A stretch of DNA of 64,000 nt from Paguma larvata (GCA_030068075.1 CM057826.1:94787804-94851803), one strand, 5' to 3'. Positions 35,528-49,700 are shown, counted from the stretch's first letter. Numbers and translations are program-made. Notes: generated from the letters alone by a model not told the origin.

Positions 35528-35949
35528 AAAATGTATCCATTTTAAATGGACAGTTGAGTTTGGACAATTGTAACCTGTACCCCCCACTCGCTGGCCTACT
35601 TTCTTTTGTCGTAGATTAGTTTTATCTTCTAAAAAAGTACCAATTTTCTTAATGTACAATTTTATATAAATTGCATGTTTTACCCTTTCATTAATAGTTT
35701 TCCTGACACAAAAATACTTACTTTGCTTCATCACTAAAACATTGCTTTGCTTTGAGGTATAGAGTTGTGTAAGGTGATGTGTGTAAGTCTTGGAGAAGAG
35801 CTTTGATTCCATGCAGTCTTAAGTTTATATGTAATTTCCTAGTAAATTCATAGTTAAGAACATATTGCAGTATCTTTCATAGAGTGTTTTATAAATGACC
35901 ATTATCGAAGTATGATAATTTCACTTTGTGTGGTGACCAGTATACACTA

Positions 35950-36190
35950 GAAGTTTGAATTTTAAGAGGTGTTCACATGGTAAAATACACATAATAATTG
36001 GGCATTTTAGCCATGTTTAAGTGTACAGTTCTGTGGCATTAAGTACATCTGTGTCGAACATCACCATCCATCTTCAGAACTTTTTCATCTTTTGTAACAA
36101 AAACTCTGTGCCTGTTAAATTCCAATTCCTCATTTCCCCCTTCCTCTAGTCCCTGGTAACCAGTATTCTCCTTTGTCTGAATTTGACTAC
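35950..36190 (-). mobile_element. Old L1 3' fragment, antisense
   Basis: aagtgtacagttctgtggca, ttaagtacatctgtgtcgaa, catcaccatccatcttcaga and ccctggtaaccagtattct are typical of antisense old L1 3' regions. Confidence 0.65.
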
Positions 36191-36404
36191 TTGAGGTAGT
36201 TTTCCTGTTATTTAACACTCCTAGCCCACTAGCCCAACATGATGAAGTTGTTGTTCAGTAAATTTCTAAATTAAATGGCTACTAGGAATTGAAGAGCATT
36301 ACTTAGGCCAGTGGGTTGCCTGCATTTCTTGAGTGGACTCAAATTACTAATTATTGTTATAATAACCTTGTTTATTTATAGGAAAACTTTTGTTTGCTCT
36401 TATG

Positions 36405-36540
36405 TGTTTTTTCCAGTTTTATTGGTATACTATTGACATATAACATCGTATCAAAATGTAGAACATAATGATCTGATATATATGTATATTGTGAAGTGAA
36501 TACTGTGATAAGTTTAGTTAACATCCATTACCTCACAGAG
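36405..36540 (-). mobile_element. Old L1 fragment, antisense
   Basis: ttttattggtatactattga, catataacatcgtatca and aacatccattacctcacaga resemble old L1 3' ends. It ends about 80 bp before exon 4. Confidence 0.5.
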
Positions 36541-36618
36541 TTACAATTTTTTTTCTTGTGATAATTAGGTATTTTTTATTTAATTTTTTTCTTTTACTTA
36601 GTTTACTTTCCTTTTTAG

Positions 36619-37638
<1,020 letters not shown>

Positions 37639-37944
37639 TAATTAGGCTATTATCACTATTTTTACTTGGAGAATGAGTGGATTTAAAGCTTCTTGATCTT
37701 AAAGGGTAATGTCTTTAAGTGATAAAGGTAATTATAGTCACTTGCTGAAAACCCCCAATACAGATTTCAGTATCCATATAACTTGTATACTATATTAACA
37801 CATCCTAATTAATCTGATCACCCATACCAGATGCCATTGAAGACTTTAACAGGATTTTTAAACTCTTTATTCCATTAAAAAAATACATCTATCATCTTGG
37901 TAACATGGGGTATTTCACATGATCATGTCTAATAAATTTAGCCC

Positions 37945-38056
37945 ATGGTGCGCTTGGCTGGCTCAGTTGATAGAGCATGCGACTCTTGATCTCACGGTCA
38001 TCAGTTCAAGCCCCACATTGGGCCTAGAGCTTACTTTAAAAAGAAAAAAGAAAAAA
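37945..38056 (+). mobile_element. Old short carnivore SINE
   Basis: Sense: gtgcgcttggctggctcagt, gagcatgcgactcttgatct, gttcaagccccacattgg and an A/G tail; lacks the cat-specific middle. Confidence 0.85.
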
Positions 38057-39737
38057 ATATTACCCCATGATGAGTCTTACAGAGAAGCATGTTTATGTTA
38101 AATCCTCCAAATCTGAAATCATTTCATCTCTTTATTCCTCTCTCTCTTCCTCCCCTTCTTCTCCCTTTTTCTTTTCACTTCTCTCTCTCCTCTTCCCTTT
38201 CTCTGGCCTTTGTCTCATAGAAGAAGAAATCAATAATGGAGCTACATAGACATTTAAAAACAATATTTAGTGGCTTTTTTTATTTAAGAGAGATGGTCTT
38301 CTATTAACTCCTAATGTGAGTTTTCATAGTTGCTCTTTCTTTGTTACTGCTAAAGATATTACTGATGTTGTTAACATCTGTTCTTCATTTTTTTCTTTTC
38401 TTTGCTCTGAAGACAAAAATGCCTTCACTATTACTAAAAATAAGCACTAAGTTTATTCTCAGTATAACTAGGTTGCTTGACAAGGTTTCGTTTCTTGGTC
38501 TTATTAAATGTGTTTGATCTGAGTTGATACTTGTTTGTTCTCTCTGTTCTTTTCCCTCCCTTTTGCCTTCTTTTGGATTGAGTATTTTTAAAATAATTTT
38601 ATTTGCTATCTCCTTGATTGGCTTTTTAGTTATTTCTCTTCATTATTTTAGTGACTGTTTTAGGGTTTATAGTATGTACATTTAAATGCCTTCAAGTAAC
38701 ATGCCACCTCCAAGCATGGTATAAGAACTTTACAGTTCTGTATTTTAATTTCTCTGCACTACCGAGGCAAGCGTCTTCGGTGTTCTCTAACCAGTACGCT
38801 GTGAATTAGGAGGTTTTCAGTCTGTGATGTGGAAACAGGTACTTTTCCCTGTACCGTGTAGGTTTTGGATACTTTTCCCTGGAATTTTTTCATATGGTTC
38901 TTTCCGGACCTGTTTAGTTCTCTCACTTGTATGTGCTAACAGTACTCTACTGAATGCTCAAAGGGACCTTCTGCTGATCTCCAGAGTCCTTTCTCTGTAC
39001 AGGTCTCTCCTCTGCAGTCCTCTGCCTTGTGAATTCTACTTGCCTTTGTCTCTCTGTACTGTTAGTTCCTCCTCACCTTAGAGAGTCTCCCAGACTCCTG
39101 GTTTCCTCCTTAGTCTGTAGCTTGGAAACTCTCCCGAGACAATAACCTGAAGCAGTCGTAGGGCTCATGTTATTTGTTCCCTGACTCTCAGGAATCACTG
39201 TCCTTTCTTGCCTAATATCCAGTGTCTTGAAAACCATTGTTTCATGTAGTTTTTCCAGTTTTTTAGTTTTGTGCTAGAGGGTAGCGTTTTTCTTCTACGT
39301 TGGTCAGAAGCAGAAACCCATATTCTTCATAAAGTACTTAATTTTGTCTAAGTAGCCTTAAAGTTCTTTATATTTGATACACGTTAGGTCTTAGGTTCTT
39401 TAACATTGGATATTTATTTCTCCAAAAATAAAGGCAGTTGAACTTCTGTTTCTCCTTAAGAAAAATGCGTGTATATCTTTTTTTTATCAAATTAAACACT
39501 ATACATCATCTTTCATTTGCTTGCAAATAGCCCTTTCAACAAAAAGAGAATATATACAGAATTGATTTCTTTGTTTATTTCTAAATGATCATATCAGTAG
39601 TATAGAACATTTCAAGGACAGAAGTGATAGTGGAAGGCTTAGAAGTTGGCATGCAGTGATAACCAGGTTGTATAGAATATTTGAAAAATAATTTTAAACA
39701 CTATTCATGTTTGAATAAATAGCAACAGTGATAGGCT

Positions 39738-40150
39738 AATATATCAGTTTGCTAAGGTTGCTGTCACAAAGTACTACAGACTAGGTGGCTTACACAAGAG
39801 AAATTTATTTTCTCACAATTCTGGACGCTAGAAGTCTGATATGCGTTGTTACCAATGTTGGTGTCTTCTGAGGACCATGAGGGAGGATCTGGTTTCCCTC
39901 CCTCAGATTATCGATGGTTATCTCTTCCCTTTGTCTCACATCATCTTCCTTGTGTAAGTGCCTGTCTTTAAAACTCCTTCTTTTACAAGGACACGGGTCA
40001 TCTTGGATTAGGGCGTACACCCAGTGACCTTATTTTAACTTGATTACCTCTGTAAAGACTTTGTCTCCAGATATAGTCACATTCTGAGGTACAGAAGGTT
40101 AAGACTTCTTACATATGAATGTTGCAGGGACATAATTCAACCCATAACAA
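39738..40150 (-). mobile_element. MLT1-type ERVL-MaLR LTR, antisense
   Basis: cagtttgctaaggttgctgt, aatttattttctcacaattc, aaggacacgggtcatcttgg, ttgattacctctgtaaagac and attcaacccataacaac follow the MLT1 LTR in reverse complement over nearly its whole length. Confidence 0.85.
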
Positions 40151-40184
40151 CTGATAGCCCTGTATCAGGGATTGCTATTGCAAG

Positions 40185-40263
40185 AAATATTGATATTTTT
40201 AAGAATACATGCTGGGTAAAGGTAAAATATTGATATTTTTAAGAATACATGCTGGGTAAAGGT
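40185..40263 (+). repeat. Near-perfect tandem duplication, 40-bp period
   Basis: The unit containing aaatattgatatttttaag and aatacatgctgggtaaaggt occurs at 40185-40224 and again at 40225-40263 with no internal mismatch. Confidence 0.95.
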
Positions 40264-40349
40264 GAAATAAAGGACATGGACCATAGTTTCCTACTTTATA
40301 GATCAGAGTTGCTGAACTGAGGATCTTTCATTAAATTATCAATACTTTG

Positions 40350-40489
40350 GGGGCACCTGGGTGGCTGAGTCGGTTAAGTGTCCGGCTCTTGATTTCGGCT
40401 CAGGTCATGATCTCATGGTTTGTGAGTTCAGCCGCACATCAGGACACTGACGGTGTGGAATCTCTCTCGCTCTCTCTCGCTCTCTCTCG

Positions 40490-40525
<36 letters not shown>

Positions 40526-40567
40526 GCCCTGCTCGTGCTCTCTCTTATCTCTATCAAAATAAATAAA
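40350..40567 (+). mobile_element. Cat-type SINE with expanded CT microsatellite
   Basis: Sense copy bounded by perfect 13-bp repeats aattatcaatact at 40335-40347 and 40568-40580. The pyrimidine region holds four perfect tctctctcgc units (40461-40500) followed by a CT run. Confidence 0.93.
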
Positions 40568-40600
40568 AATTATCAATACTATGACAACAGTGGACTACGA

Positions 40601-40668
40601 GTAGTGGATTAATCAAATACTCTATCGTGTAGCCTTCCTGCTAGCTTTATAAGTGATTAATCCACTAC
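40601..40668. repeat. Inverted repeat, 15-bp perfect arms
   Basis: gtagtggattaatca at 40601-40615 and tgattaatccactac at 40654-40668 are exact reverse complements, separated by 38 bp. Confidence 0.93.
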
Positions 40669-41387
40669 CTTTACTCTGTGTTTACATTTCCAATGAGAAT
40701 TTATTCTTTCATATGTTTTCTTGTTTCTAATTAGCACACTTTCTTTTCAGTCTAAAGAAATCCCTTTAACATTTCCTGTAAGGCCGATTTACTGGTGACA
40801 AACTCCTTGAGCTTTTCCTTATGTGGAAAACTCTTTATCTCTCCTTGAATTCTAAATGATAACTTTGCCGGATAGAGTATTCTTGGTTTGAAGTTTTTTT
40901 TATGGCTTAAAGAATTTTAAGATTCATTGTGCTTTATTAAATATGTCTTTGAAATGATAACAGCTAATTATCATTTATTTTAGGTGTTCAGTGTTTTTAT
41001 ATAAAATGATTACTCAAAATTGTTTGTTAGCCAATCTTAGCTAACCCACCCCACATTCCCACACATACTTCGGTAGGATTTAACTAATCCTTAAAGTCTT
41101 ATATATGTATTGGATTTGCAGAAGTAGAAAACATTATTCTAACCTAAACATACTATTTGATTTTAAAAGAAGATAGATGTATCACATTAAAGGAAAATAT
41201 CTATTAATCTTGCTCTTTTTTTCATTGTTAGTTTGATGACTTGAAGTAGATTAACATTTTTCCACATCTGTTTTCTCTACTGTAAAGTGGATATTTTATC
41301 CAGCACATATGATTGTGAGAATTGAGGATATATATACATTAGAATTGTGCTTGACAGCAAAAATTTATTAAATAATAACTGCTATTT

Positions 41388-41596
41388 GTTTTGTTTTTAT
41401 TTATTTTTGAGAGACACACAAAGCGACTGGGGGAGGGGCAAAGAGAGAGAGAGAAAAGGAGATACAGAATCCGAAGCAGGCTCCAGGCTCTGAGCTATCA
41501 GCACAGAGCCCGATGTGGGGCTTGAACTCACGAGCTGTGAGATCATGACCTGAACTGAAGTCGGTCGCTTCACCGACTGAGCCACCCAGGCGCCCC
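41388..41596 (-). mobile_element. Cat-type SINE
   Basis: Full-length antisense copy between perfect 14-bp repeats aataactgctattt at 41374-41387 and 41597-41610. Confidence 0.95.
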
Positions 41597-43261
41597 AATA
41601 ACTGCTATTTTTAATGTGGTTCTTTTTGGATTATTGCAGAGATAACGAAGGCAGGAATGTGCAAGCTCCAAAGATAGAATTTAGCATAATAGATTTGAAT
41701 GTTAGTAAGGAAGACCAGCTGATCGGGATGGGGGATTTATATTAGGACTTTGGCTATAAATCATGTCAGACATCCCTTAAATGTACCTCAAGGACCTTTG
41801 GAAAGGAAAGGGGGAAGGCCACTCTTTTTAGCCAGAGAAGCTCTTGTTTTCATCAGTTTTATATATTGAGTGTTGGGCTAGAAAAATAAAGTTGAAAATC
41901 CCTGTTTGGTGGTACTAGGCTATTAGATGGTTAGAAATACAAAACCCAAAGTAGATACTAGTGAGATAAGTGAGGCACAGATCTTTCAGTAGTATTTAAG
42001 AAGAGTTAATCAGCATAGTATTGAGTCAAGATCAGGATCTTGATGGTAAGTACTGATTTAAACGCAGAGCAGTATGCTATATTAATGAACTTCTTAGAAT
42101 TGACCTTATTTGCAAATGATTGACAAGAAGATGAAGATCCACAGAATCTGGGAATCTGATTAATCTTGGGACTAAGGTGTCTGCAGAGGCTTCAGTATGA
42201 ATTCTGAAGTCTATAGGAATGATGAACAGAGAAAAGAAAAATGTTCGTTATTGATATCACTTAGGTAGAAATGAATAGTAGATAATAGTAGATAATAGCA
42301 GCTTATGATTTGAAAAAGTTGTTATAGATGAGTAGCAAAATTTTTAAGTGATGAAAAAATGAAATAGCCTAGTAACTAGAAAATGGCAGTACAGAACAAA
42401 AAGTATTTTCCATGGTGATTATTACCATTTAGGGGAAGAATAAGAAATAGGAGCGGGCTCTACATCCCTTGAAGAGAGAGAGCTAAAGTAGATGAAATGT
42501 TTGTTGCAGGATGAAATTACTCCTGATGTAAAGAGATACAAGAAGTAAAACGTTAATTTAGAGTGAAGACTTCTTATATAGAAAGGAAATACCTAAAAAG
42601 AAAATAAAGAAGCCATTAAAAAGTGTGATAGCAGACAATAAGGTTGGGGAGCTAAGGTTTATAAATTTACATTAAGAGTGGAATACATAATATAGAGGAT
42701 TAAAGTATGTTAGTAGAAAAAGGGATAGGACATAGAACAAAAAGGTATGCAGAAGGAGAACATAAGGGATTCTGTTTTTTCTGGAACTGGGTCAGTTAAA
42801 AGGGATGTCCAGGCACAGACACATGAAGATGAACGCAAATTATCACACCTGTAAGTCTTTCTGTTTTCCCTACATATGCAGAAGTAGTAAATTTAAGAAC
42901 TCCCAGAGGCAAGTTAAGGTATCCTTTGCATGTAACTTATTCTCTTACGGTCCTACTCAGCCCTTGCAGGCCTCTGGTAGACTTATGAAATCACCTCAAG
43001 CTGGGTAGGAAGGGATAGGACGACTAAAGGACAAAATAATTCATCTCTCAGTGTTACCCCTTACACAAATGAGAATGGGTACAATTTTTCTAATCATTAT
43101 ATTTAAAGACATTCCACAGCATGTTTGTTGGGCATATGTTGACAACCTTTGAAAATATAAAGATAAAGAAGGTCTTGTACTCACAGAATCCAGAATATAT
43201 TGACTCATTCAAACATAAGAATAAACTGATTATTCTGTTTCCTTTAATCCTAATATTCTGA

Positions 43262-43366
<105 letters not shown>

Positions 43367-43924
43367 TAGTATATTTTTTCCGGTCGGCTGGATTAAGTGT
43401 ACTTTCTAAAGTTACAGAATAATTAAGTATATAACAAGAATAATTATCTAATTGAGTAGTTTTTAAAAAGCAGTGTAACTACTGGAAAGTGAAAGTTTCT
43501 TCTAGGAAAAAAGACCTGGTAAAATACACATTCTGACATTAAATAATAATGGGGTGCTCATTTTCTAACAAAGACTCAATCTAAATTCCAGACATTGGTT
43601 TGCTTACTCCAGCAGTATTTTATAAAATCAGATTCTAGTATTGAAAGTTTATTTCTTGGGGGGAAGCATATATAAAATAACTTGAATGTTTATTTAGAGT
43701 ATATTCTCCCTGTTTAGCGTTCATTTCTGTCTCCACTCAATAAACTAGTATTAAAAAGTATATAATCAATGTTATTAAAGGAAAGTTATTAAAAATAGCT
43801 CTGATTTCACCATGCATTTGTTTATGGACCCAGGAGCAAGGTGGTTTATTTCATATACCCATTTATTGTTGCTGTATTTATAATGGCTAACTTATTAGAT
43901 GGAATTCTGAATTGTTCATTAGAA

Positions 43925-44035
43925 ATCTGTGATTTGCAACAACATGGATGAAGCTCGAGGGCCTTACGTAAAAGAAATAAGCCAAAGACGAATACTGCAT
44001 GGTATCATTTACATGAGGAATCTTAAAAAAAAAGA
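43925..44035 (+). mobile_element. Old L1 3' end fragment
   Basis: Sense: gatttgcaacaacatggatg, aagaaataagccaaagacg, aatactgcatggtatcattt are the typical end of ORF2; ends in an A run at about 44026-44033. Confidence 0.7.
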
Positions 44036-45344
44036 CCTGAAAATAAACAAACAAAAATATCCGGAAACCTATGATCCATAGTACTCTTCTTTTGAAATAT
44101 CCTAAGAAAAGTTGGATTAGATTTGTAAAAAATTTTTTAAGTTACAAAAATAAGACTTAGTGAGAAAAATAAGTTAAATAAGTGGTAGATGTGTCCTTAT
44201 TTTTGCTAACGTTATGAAAGAATGTGAAGTATAATTTGTGTCTGTTTTTAAATAATTTTTCAAACTGTTGTATGCATGGGTTTAATTTTCTTTTTTATAG
44301 GTCACAGTGGAATATTCTATTATTGACACTAAAATCTGATACTTCTCTCACCCCTACTTTTTCCTTTTTGGCTCTTCCTGTTTATTAGTTTCATCATAAC
44401 TTTCTTCCTCCTTATGACCTGCCCTCCTCCCAGTCTTGTTAAATACTAACTTCTTACTACAGGGTTATCCTTACAACTTGGGACTGAAATGTTGAACCTT
44501 ACCAAGCCATCTAGATTTATCTTTATTAAATTAGAAATTGGGGAAGATTGTTTCAAGTTATATTTTAGTTTCACGATAAATAATCTGCTTTAATGGAAAA
44601 GAGATTTAGTTTGGATATTGGAAAAATTGTTAAAAGAAATTGTAAAACTTGCAGGTCTGATCTTCCAGCCCAGTCAGCTACCCCACCTACACTCCCTGGA
44701 ATAGAATAGAAATTTATTTTCTGTAGAAATTGAAGTGGACAGTTCTAGATTCCAGAATACCTGGCATAGCAGAAGGTAGGTGTATTGGCCTATCAGTAAA
44801 GTGATTATGCAGAAATTCACAAACTGATTATCGAAATTTAACAGCCTCATTTTTGTTTTTATCTCCAAGAACTCTGATGGCCAGGCAGTAAATGAAAGTC
44901 TGTGTACTGAAGCTTCCTTCTTTTACCCTGTTTCCAAAGTACCCATCAGCCAGACATATATTTTCTGATACAAAATACAACATAACTCTGTAGATCCCGC
45001 GTGACCACAGGGAAAGGACCTGTAGAGATTTTCTACGTCTACCATGAAGAAGCTGTCTCAATACCAGATGACTCTTCAATGAAGTCCACTAGTTTTAAAA
45101 CCCTGCCAATGCTTTACAGAGCTTCTAGTAACTTACTCTTAAATGTGAATAGATAGCCAAATTTCCATACTTTTGAGGAAGACCTGTAATCTCTTTTTCT
45201 GGAGACCTGAAACCAAGCAACAGAAGACAAGGTTATTAAAGTCATTTAGAAAAATAGCCTACAAGATGTTTGCATAATTTTTTAAATCACGAGTCATGTT
45301 TCAAGTACATTTGTGGAATGCGCTGTTTAAAATAATTCTTTCAG

Positions 45345-45561
45345 GGTGCCTGGGTGGCTCAGTTGGTTAAGTGTCCAACTTTGGCTCAGGTCATAATCTC
45401 GTGGTTCATGAGTTGGAGCCCCATGTCGGGCTCTGTGCTGACAGCTCTGAGCCTGGATCCTGCTTCAGTTTCTGTGTTTCACTCTCGCCTGTCCCCTTTC
45501 ATTCTCTCTTCCCCTCCCCTCTCAAAAATAAATTAAAACAACATTAAAATAAAATAACATA
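45345..45561 (+). mobile_element. Cat-type SINE, first of a cluster of five
   Basis: Sense: gggtgcctgggtggctcagt, ctgacagctctgagcctgga, A-rich tail. The A tail of this copy runs into the second SINE of the cluster. Confidence 0.92.
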
Positions 45562-45572
45562 ATTCCTTTTTT

Positions 45573-45800
45573 TGAAACAACTAGGTGGCTCAGTCGGTTA
45601 AGCATCTGACTCTTGATTTCGCCTCAGGTCCTGATCTCATGGTTTGTGGGTTCAAGGCCCACATCAGGTTCTGTGCTAACAGTGTGGAGCCTGCTTGGGA
45701 TTCTCTCTCCCTCTCTCTCTCTGCCCCTCTCCTGCTGGTGCTCATGCTCTGTCTCTCCAAAAATAAATTAATAAAAACTTTTAAAATAAATAAAATAATT
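45573..45800 (+). mobile_element. Carnivore SINE, second of the cluster
   Basis: Sense: aacaactaggtggctcagtc (diverged head), agtgtggagcctgcttggga, long A-rich tail. ataattcc occurs on both sides of this copy. Confidence 0.9.
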
Positions 45801-46111
45801 CCATTCTTAGTGTTGATGGAAATTAACTCTTGTTAATTACCGTAGATGGAAAGTATCTTTCTGTGCTTAACCTTTAGAAATGAGTTAGAAGCTTTGTATA
45901 TAATCTGGTAAAGTGAACAGAAATTGTAGTCTTTAAATCCGATACTACTTGATCATAACATACAATTAGAGTGTCAGTCATCTCTCAAAAAACGACAAGA
46001 TCTTAGTGCTAGATGCAGCCAGCATCAGAAAAGGGAGAAATGAGACTTCATTCTTGGGAGTGGTCATTGTAATTGTTTTCACCATTAGGGCCATCATTAA
46101 AGCTTTGGTCT

Positions 46112-46334
46112 CAGGGCACCTGGGTGGCTCGGTCAGTTAAGGGTTCCGACTCTTGATTTCAGACTAGATCATGATCTCACAGTTGTGGGATCGAACCCCA
46201 TGTCAGGCTCTGTGCTGTCAGTATGGAGCCTGCTTTGGATTCTCTCCCTCTCTCTCGCGCCTCCCCCACTCATGCTTTCTCTTTCTGTCTCTCTCTCTCT
46301 CTCTCTCTCAAAAATAAACAAACTAAAAAAAATG
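46112..46334 (+). mobile_element. Carnivore SINE, third of the cluster
   Basis: Sense: gggcacctgggtggctcggt, ctctctctcgcgcctccccc, CT run and A tail; tttggtct repeats on both sides. Confidence 0.92.
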
Positions 46335-46539
46335 TTTGGTCTAGATTACATATTGTGATTAGTGAATATGTTAAAGGTTTTAAAAATTTATAACTAGTAT
46401 GCCAACCTGATAGTAAATCATATGTATTCTAAGAATAGGATTCGGGTGAGATGTGAAGAGCAGAATAAAACTTCCACAGGTTCTAAGACAATTAAAGGTA
46501 ATTTGAATATGAGAATTCCTCTAGGAGGAATTCCTTTCT

Positions 46540-46604
46540 TGGATGCTTGGGTAGCTCAGTCGGTTAAGCATCCAGCTTCGGCTCAGGTGATGATCCCACA
46601 GTTC
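46540..46604 (+). mobile_element. 5' fragment of a carnivore SINE
   Basis: Only the tRNA-like head (ggatgcttgggtagctcagt to gatgatcccacagttc) remains; 3' half absent. Its right flank served as the target site of the next SINE. Confidence 0.85.
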
Positions 46605-46618
46605 TAAATCATGGCATG

Positions 46619-46842
46619 GGGGCGCCTGGGTGGCTCAGTTGGTTAAGCGGCCGACTTCGGCTCAGGTTATGATCTCACAGTCTGTGAGTTCGAGCCCCAC
46701 GTCGGGCTCTGTGCTGACGGCTCAGAGCCTGGAGCGCCTGGAGCCTGCTTCGGATTCTGTGTCTCCCTCTCTCTCTGCCCTTCCCCTGCTCACACTCTGT
46801 CTCTATGTCTCTCAAAAATAAATAAAAAATATTAAAAAAAAT
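46619..46842 (+). mobile_element. Young cat-type SINE
   Basis: Full-length sense copy bounded by perfect 14-bp repeats taaatcatggcatg at 46605-46618 and 46843-46856. It has a short internal duplication (cctggagcgcctggagcctg). Confidence 0.95.
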
Positions 46843-46924
46843 TAAATCATGGCATGTTTTCTCAGTCTTTTATGAACAATATTTACCTCTAATGTAAAAT
46901 TTCTTTTATGTTCTGTGCATTCTT

Positions 46925-47640
46925 TTCTTTATATTTCTAGAGTCAAAAGGGTAGACTATGATAATAGTGTCAATTCATCAAAGAGATGTAACTATTATAC
47001 ATGTAGTTGTATATAATAACAGAGCCCCAAACTACAAAACTGAACAAAATTGTTCAGCAAAAACTGAACAAATTAAAGAGGAAAAAAAGACAATTGAATT
47101 GTAATAGTTTGAGACTTCAATATCTAGTTTTCAGTAATGGATAGAACAAGTAGGAAGAAGACCAAAAAGGAAATAAAATACTTATAAACATCTGTGGAAC
47201 TCTTCACTTAACAACAGGAGAATATATATTCTTCTCAACTGTACATGTAGTATTCTTCAGGAGAGACCATACAACAATTGTCTATTAATTTAAAAGGATT
47301 GAAATCATACATAGTACATCCTCTAACCACAAAGGAATAAAATTATAAACCAGTGACAGAAATTTAGGGTGTTCATTAATATGTAGAAATTAACACCTTC
47401 ATATATAACCAGTGGATTAAAGACAAAATCAGAAAGGAAATTAGAAAATACCATGAGATGAATGAAAGCAAAAATACAAGATATCAAAATTGATGGGCTG
47501 CAACTAAAGCTGTGCTTAGAGGAAAATTTATAGCTGAAACACCTTTATTCTAAAAGAAGAGAGTCAAAATACAACACATATGAACTGTAAATTGGTTCTT
47601 TGAAAAGGTACCAGAATTGATCAGTCAACTGTTTTAGCAG
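46925..47640 (+). mobile_element. Old L1 ORF2 fragment, sense
   Basis: aatggatagaacaagtagga, agaatatatattcttctcaa, aggattgaaatcatacatag, gaaagcaaaaatacaagata and ctaaagctgtgcttagagga follow L1 ORF2 (endonuclease-RT linker) in order. Many stops. Confidence 0.75.
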
Positions 47641-48432
47641 ATTTACAGTATTATTAACTGTAGTCCTCATGCCTTTGCATTAGACCTCTAGACTTATTCA
47701 TTCTGTGTAATTGCAACTTTCATTCTTTTAACGGTACTTTCAAGAATAAAAATTTTAAAGTTCAGTGTTCATTTTATCATTTCTTTTGTGGATTGTACCT
47801 TTGCTAAGTCATTTATACATAGGAGTTTTAAAGTTGAAAGTATCATTTCACTTGAAGAGTTCTCTTGGGATGGTTTCTTATTAGTTAATGGTGTAAGATA
47901 CTATGCTCTCTTGCTTACATCTTGATAGTTGTAAAATTTTTCATTTAACTCAGAGACTAACTCTGAGTTAAAATTATAAAATATAGATATAACCATTTAA
48001 TGTGTGCATTGGTCTCAGATTTAATTTTGGATGTTTTTTAAAAAATTTTACATACCTTATTCAATTCTACGGTTTATCTTTAGATATTTTTTAAATTTTA
48101 GGTCTCTCAAAATGTAAGGTAGTTCTTGCCATACTTTGGTCCCACTTTAAGCTGTTAGAGTATTATTGTTAAAGTATTCCTCCTACCGCTTTGTTCACTG
48201 GGTGCAGTACAGCAAATAGATTTCAGGAAACAACATCCAGAAAAAAAGCTATGAATGTACATATGCTTCCACAAGGTTCTTTGCTTATAGAGTATGGATG
48301 GAAATTTTTAAAAATTGGCCATCAAGAGGGAAATTAGAATTCAAGAGCCTGCTCTGACTTGCTGGGCTTTTAAACATTTTCTAGTTTTAAACTTTGATAG
48401 ACATAGATCTTCATTACAAAGATTTTCAGTGA

Positions 48433-48639
<207 letters not shown>

Positions 48640-49199
48640 TGATCCAGTTTGATTTCAGCTTTATACTAATTTCTTAGGAAAAATCTATTGGGATTGATAG
48701 AAGTAGCAGGGATACTACTGCTCTGAAATTTTGTGGGCATCTTAAACTCATTTTCCTAATGAGATTCACCAGTTATATATTCAGTTACTATAAACATAAA
48801 TTCTTGGTAGATTTTAATATAAAAATTTTTGTGGTAATAATAGAAATGATGAGCCATTTAACATTACAAAGCTTAATTGTGAAATACATACTAACTTTGA
48901 GCTAACTTGGAGCTAACTTAGACACCAGTTTATAAAGTTAAACATTAACTTACTGCATTCATAACTATGTATACTTTCCAGGGTTATTGTGCTATTATTT
49001 AATATTTATTACGTTGTTCATTGGACACTTGCCTCATATTCACCTGTTTCCACCTTTGTTTAAACTTCAGCACTCATAATAATATTACAATATGAATCAG
49101 TATGAATCTTTAGTTCCTAATGTCACCTTTGGCTCATTGAATTTGTTTATCAGAAAACTTCTATTTAGAATTCAACATCAGTAAAATAATAAAATGTTA

Positions 49200-49340
49200 T
49201 AACTGAAACATGTCTTGGAAGATTTATTAGTTCTGGTCTAATGCCATCATTTAAAGAAGGAACTGAGGCACAGAGACTCGTCCAGAAATGCTAAGTAGCA
49301 GTTGGAAGAATTTTACTCTATGTTATATTTCAGCTCTGAA
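49200..49340 (+). mobile_element. MIR-like fragment
   Basis: Sense: ggaactgaggcacagagact and tccagaaatgctaagtagca match the MIR 3' part. Confidence 0.55.
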
Positions 49341-49536
49341 TACTAGACTAGACATTAGTCAAAATCTTGTCATTTGGAAATGAGTCCTATTGCTTATAGT
49401 TGTTGAAGGTCTTATCAATTTCAACAGAAAGCTAGGTAAAGCAATATTAACACTGATGTAATGGCAGAATGGCCACAGGATTTGAATACTACCATGTGTT
49501 TAAGGAAGTCCCCATGTTTAAAAGAAAAGAATTCTT

Positions 49537-49700
49537 GCGGGGAGGACCAGAGAAGGAGAGAGGGAGACAGAATCCAAAGCAGGCTCCAGGCTCTGAGCTG
49601 TCAACACAGAGCATGATGTGGGGCTTGAACTCATGAGCCATGAGATCATGACCTGAACTGAAGTCAGACGCTTAACTGACTGATTCACCCAGGTGCCCCT
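49537..49700 (-). mobile_element. 3'-truncated, tailless carnivore SINE
   Basis: Antisense SINE lacking the T run (A tail) and the adjacent GA-rich end. It begins inside the element at gcggggaggaccagagaagg and ends with the complete head, cacccaggtgcccc. It is nevertheless bounded by perfect 17-bp repeats aaaagaaaagaattctt at 49520-49536 and 49701-49717. Confidence 0.93.

Noticed and set aside
35444..35812. A 122-codon minus-strand ORF, the longest outside repeats.
   Set aside because: Its C-terminal end is translated from an antisense SINE, the rest is AT-rich with no family resemblance, and no splice or promoter context supports it.
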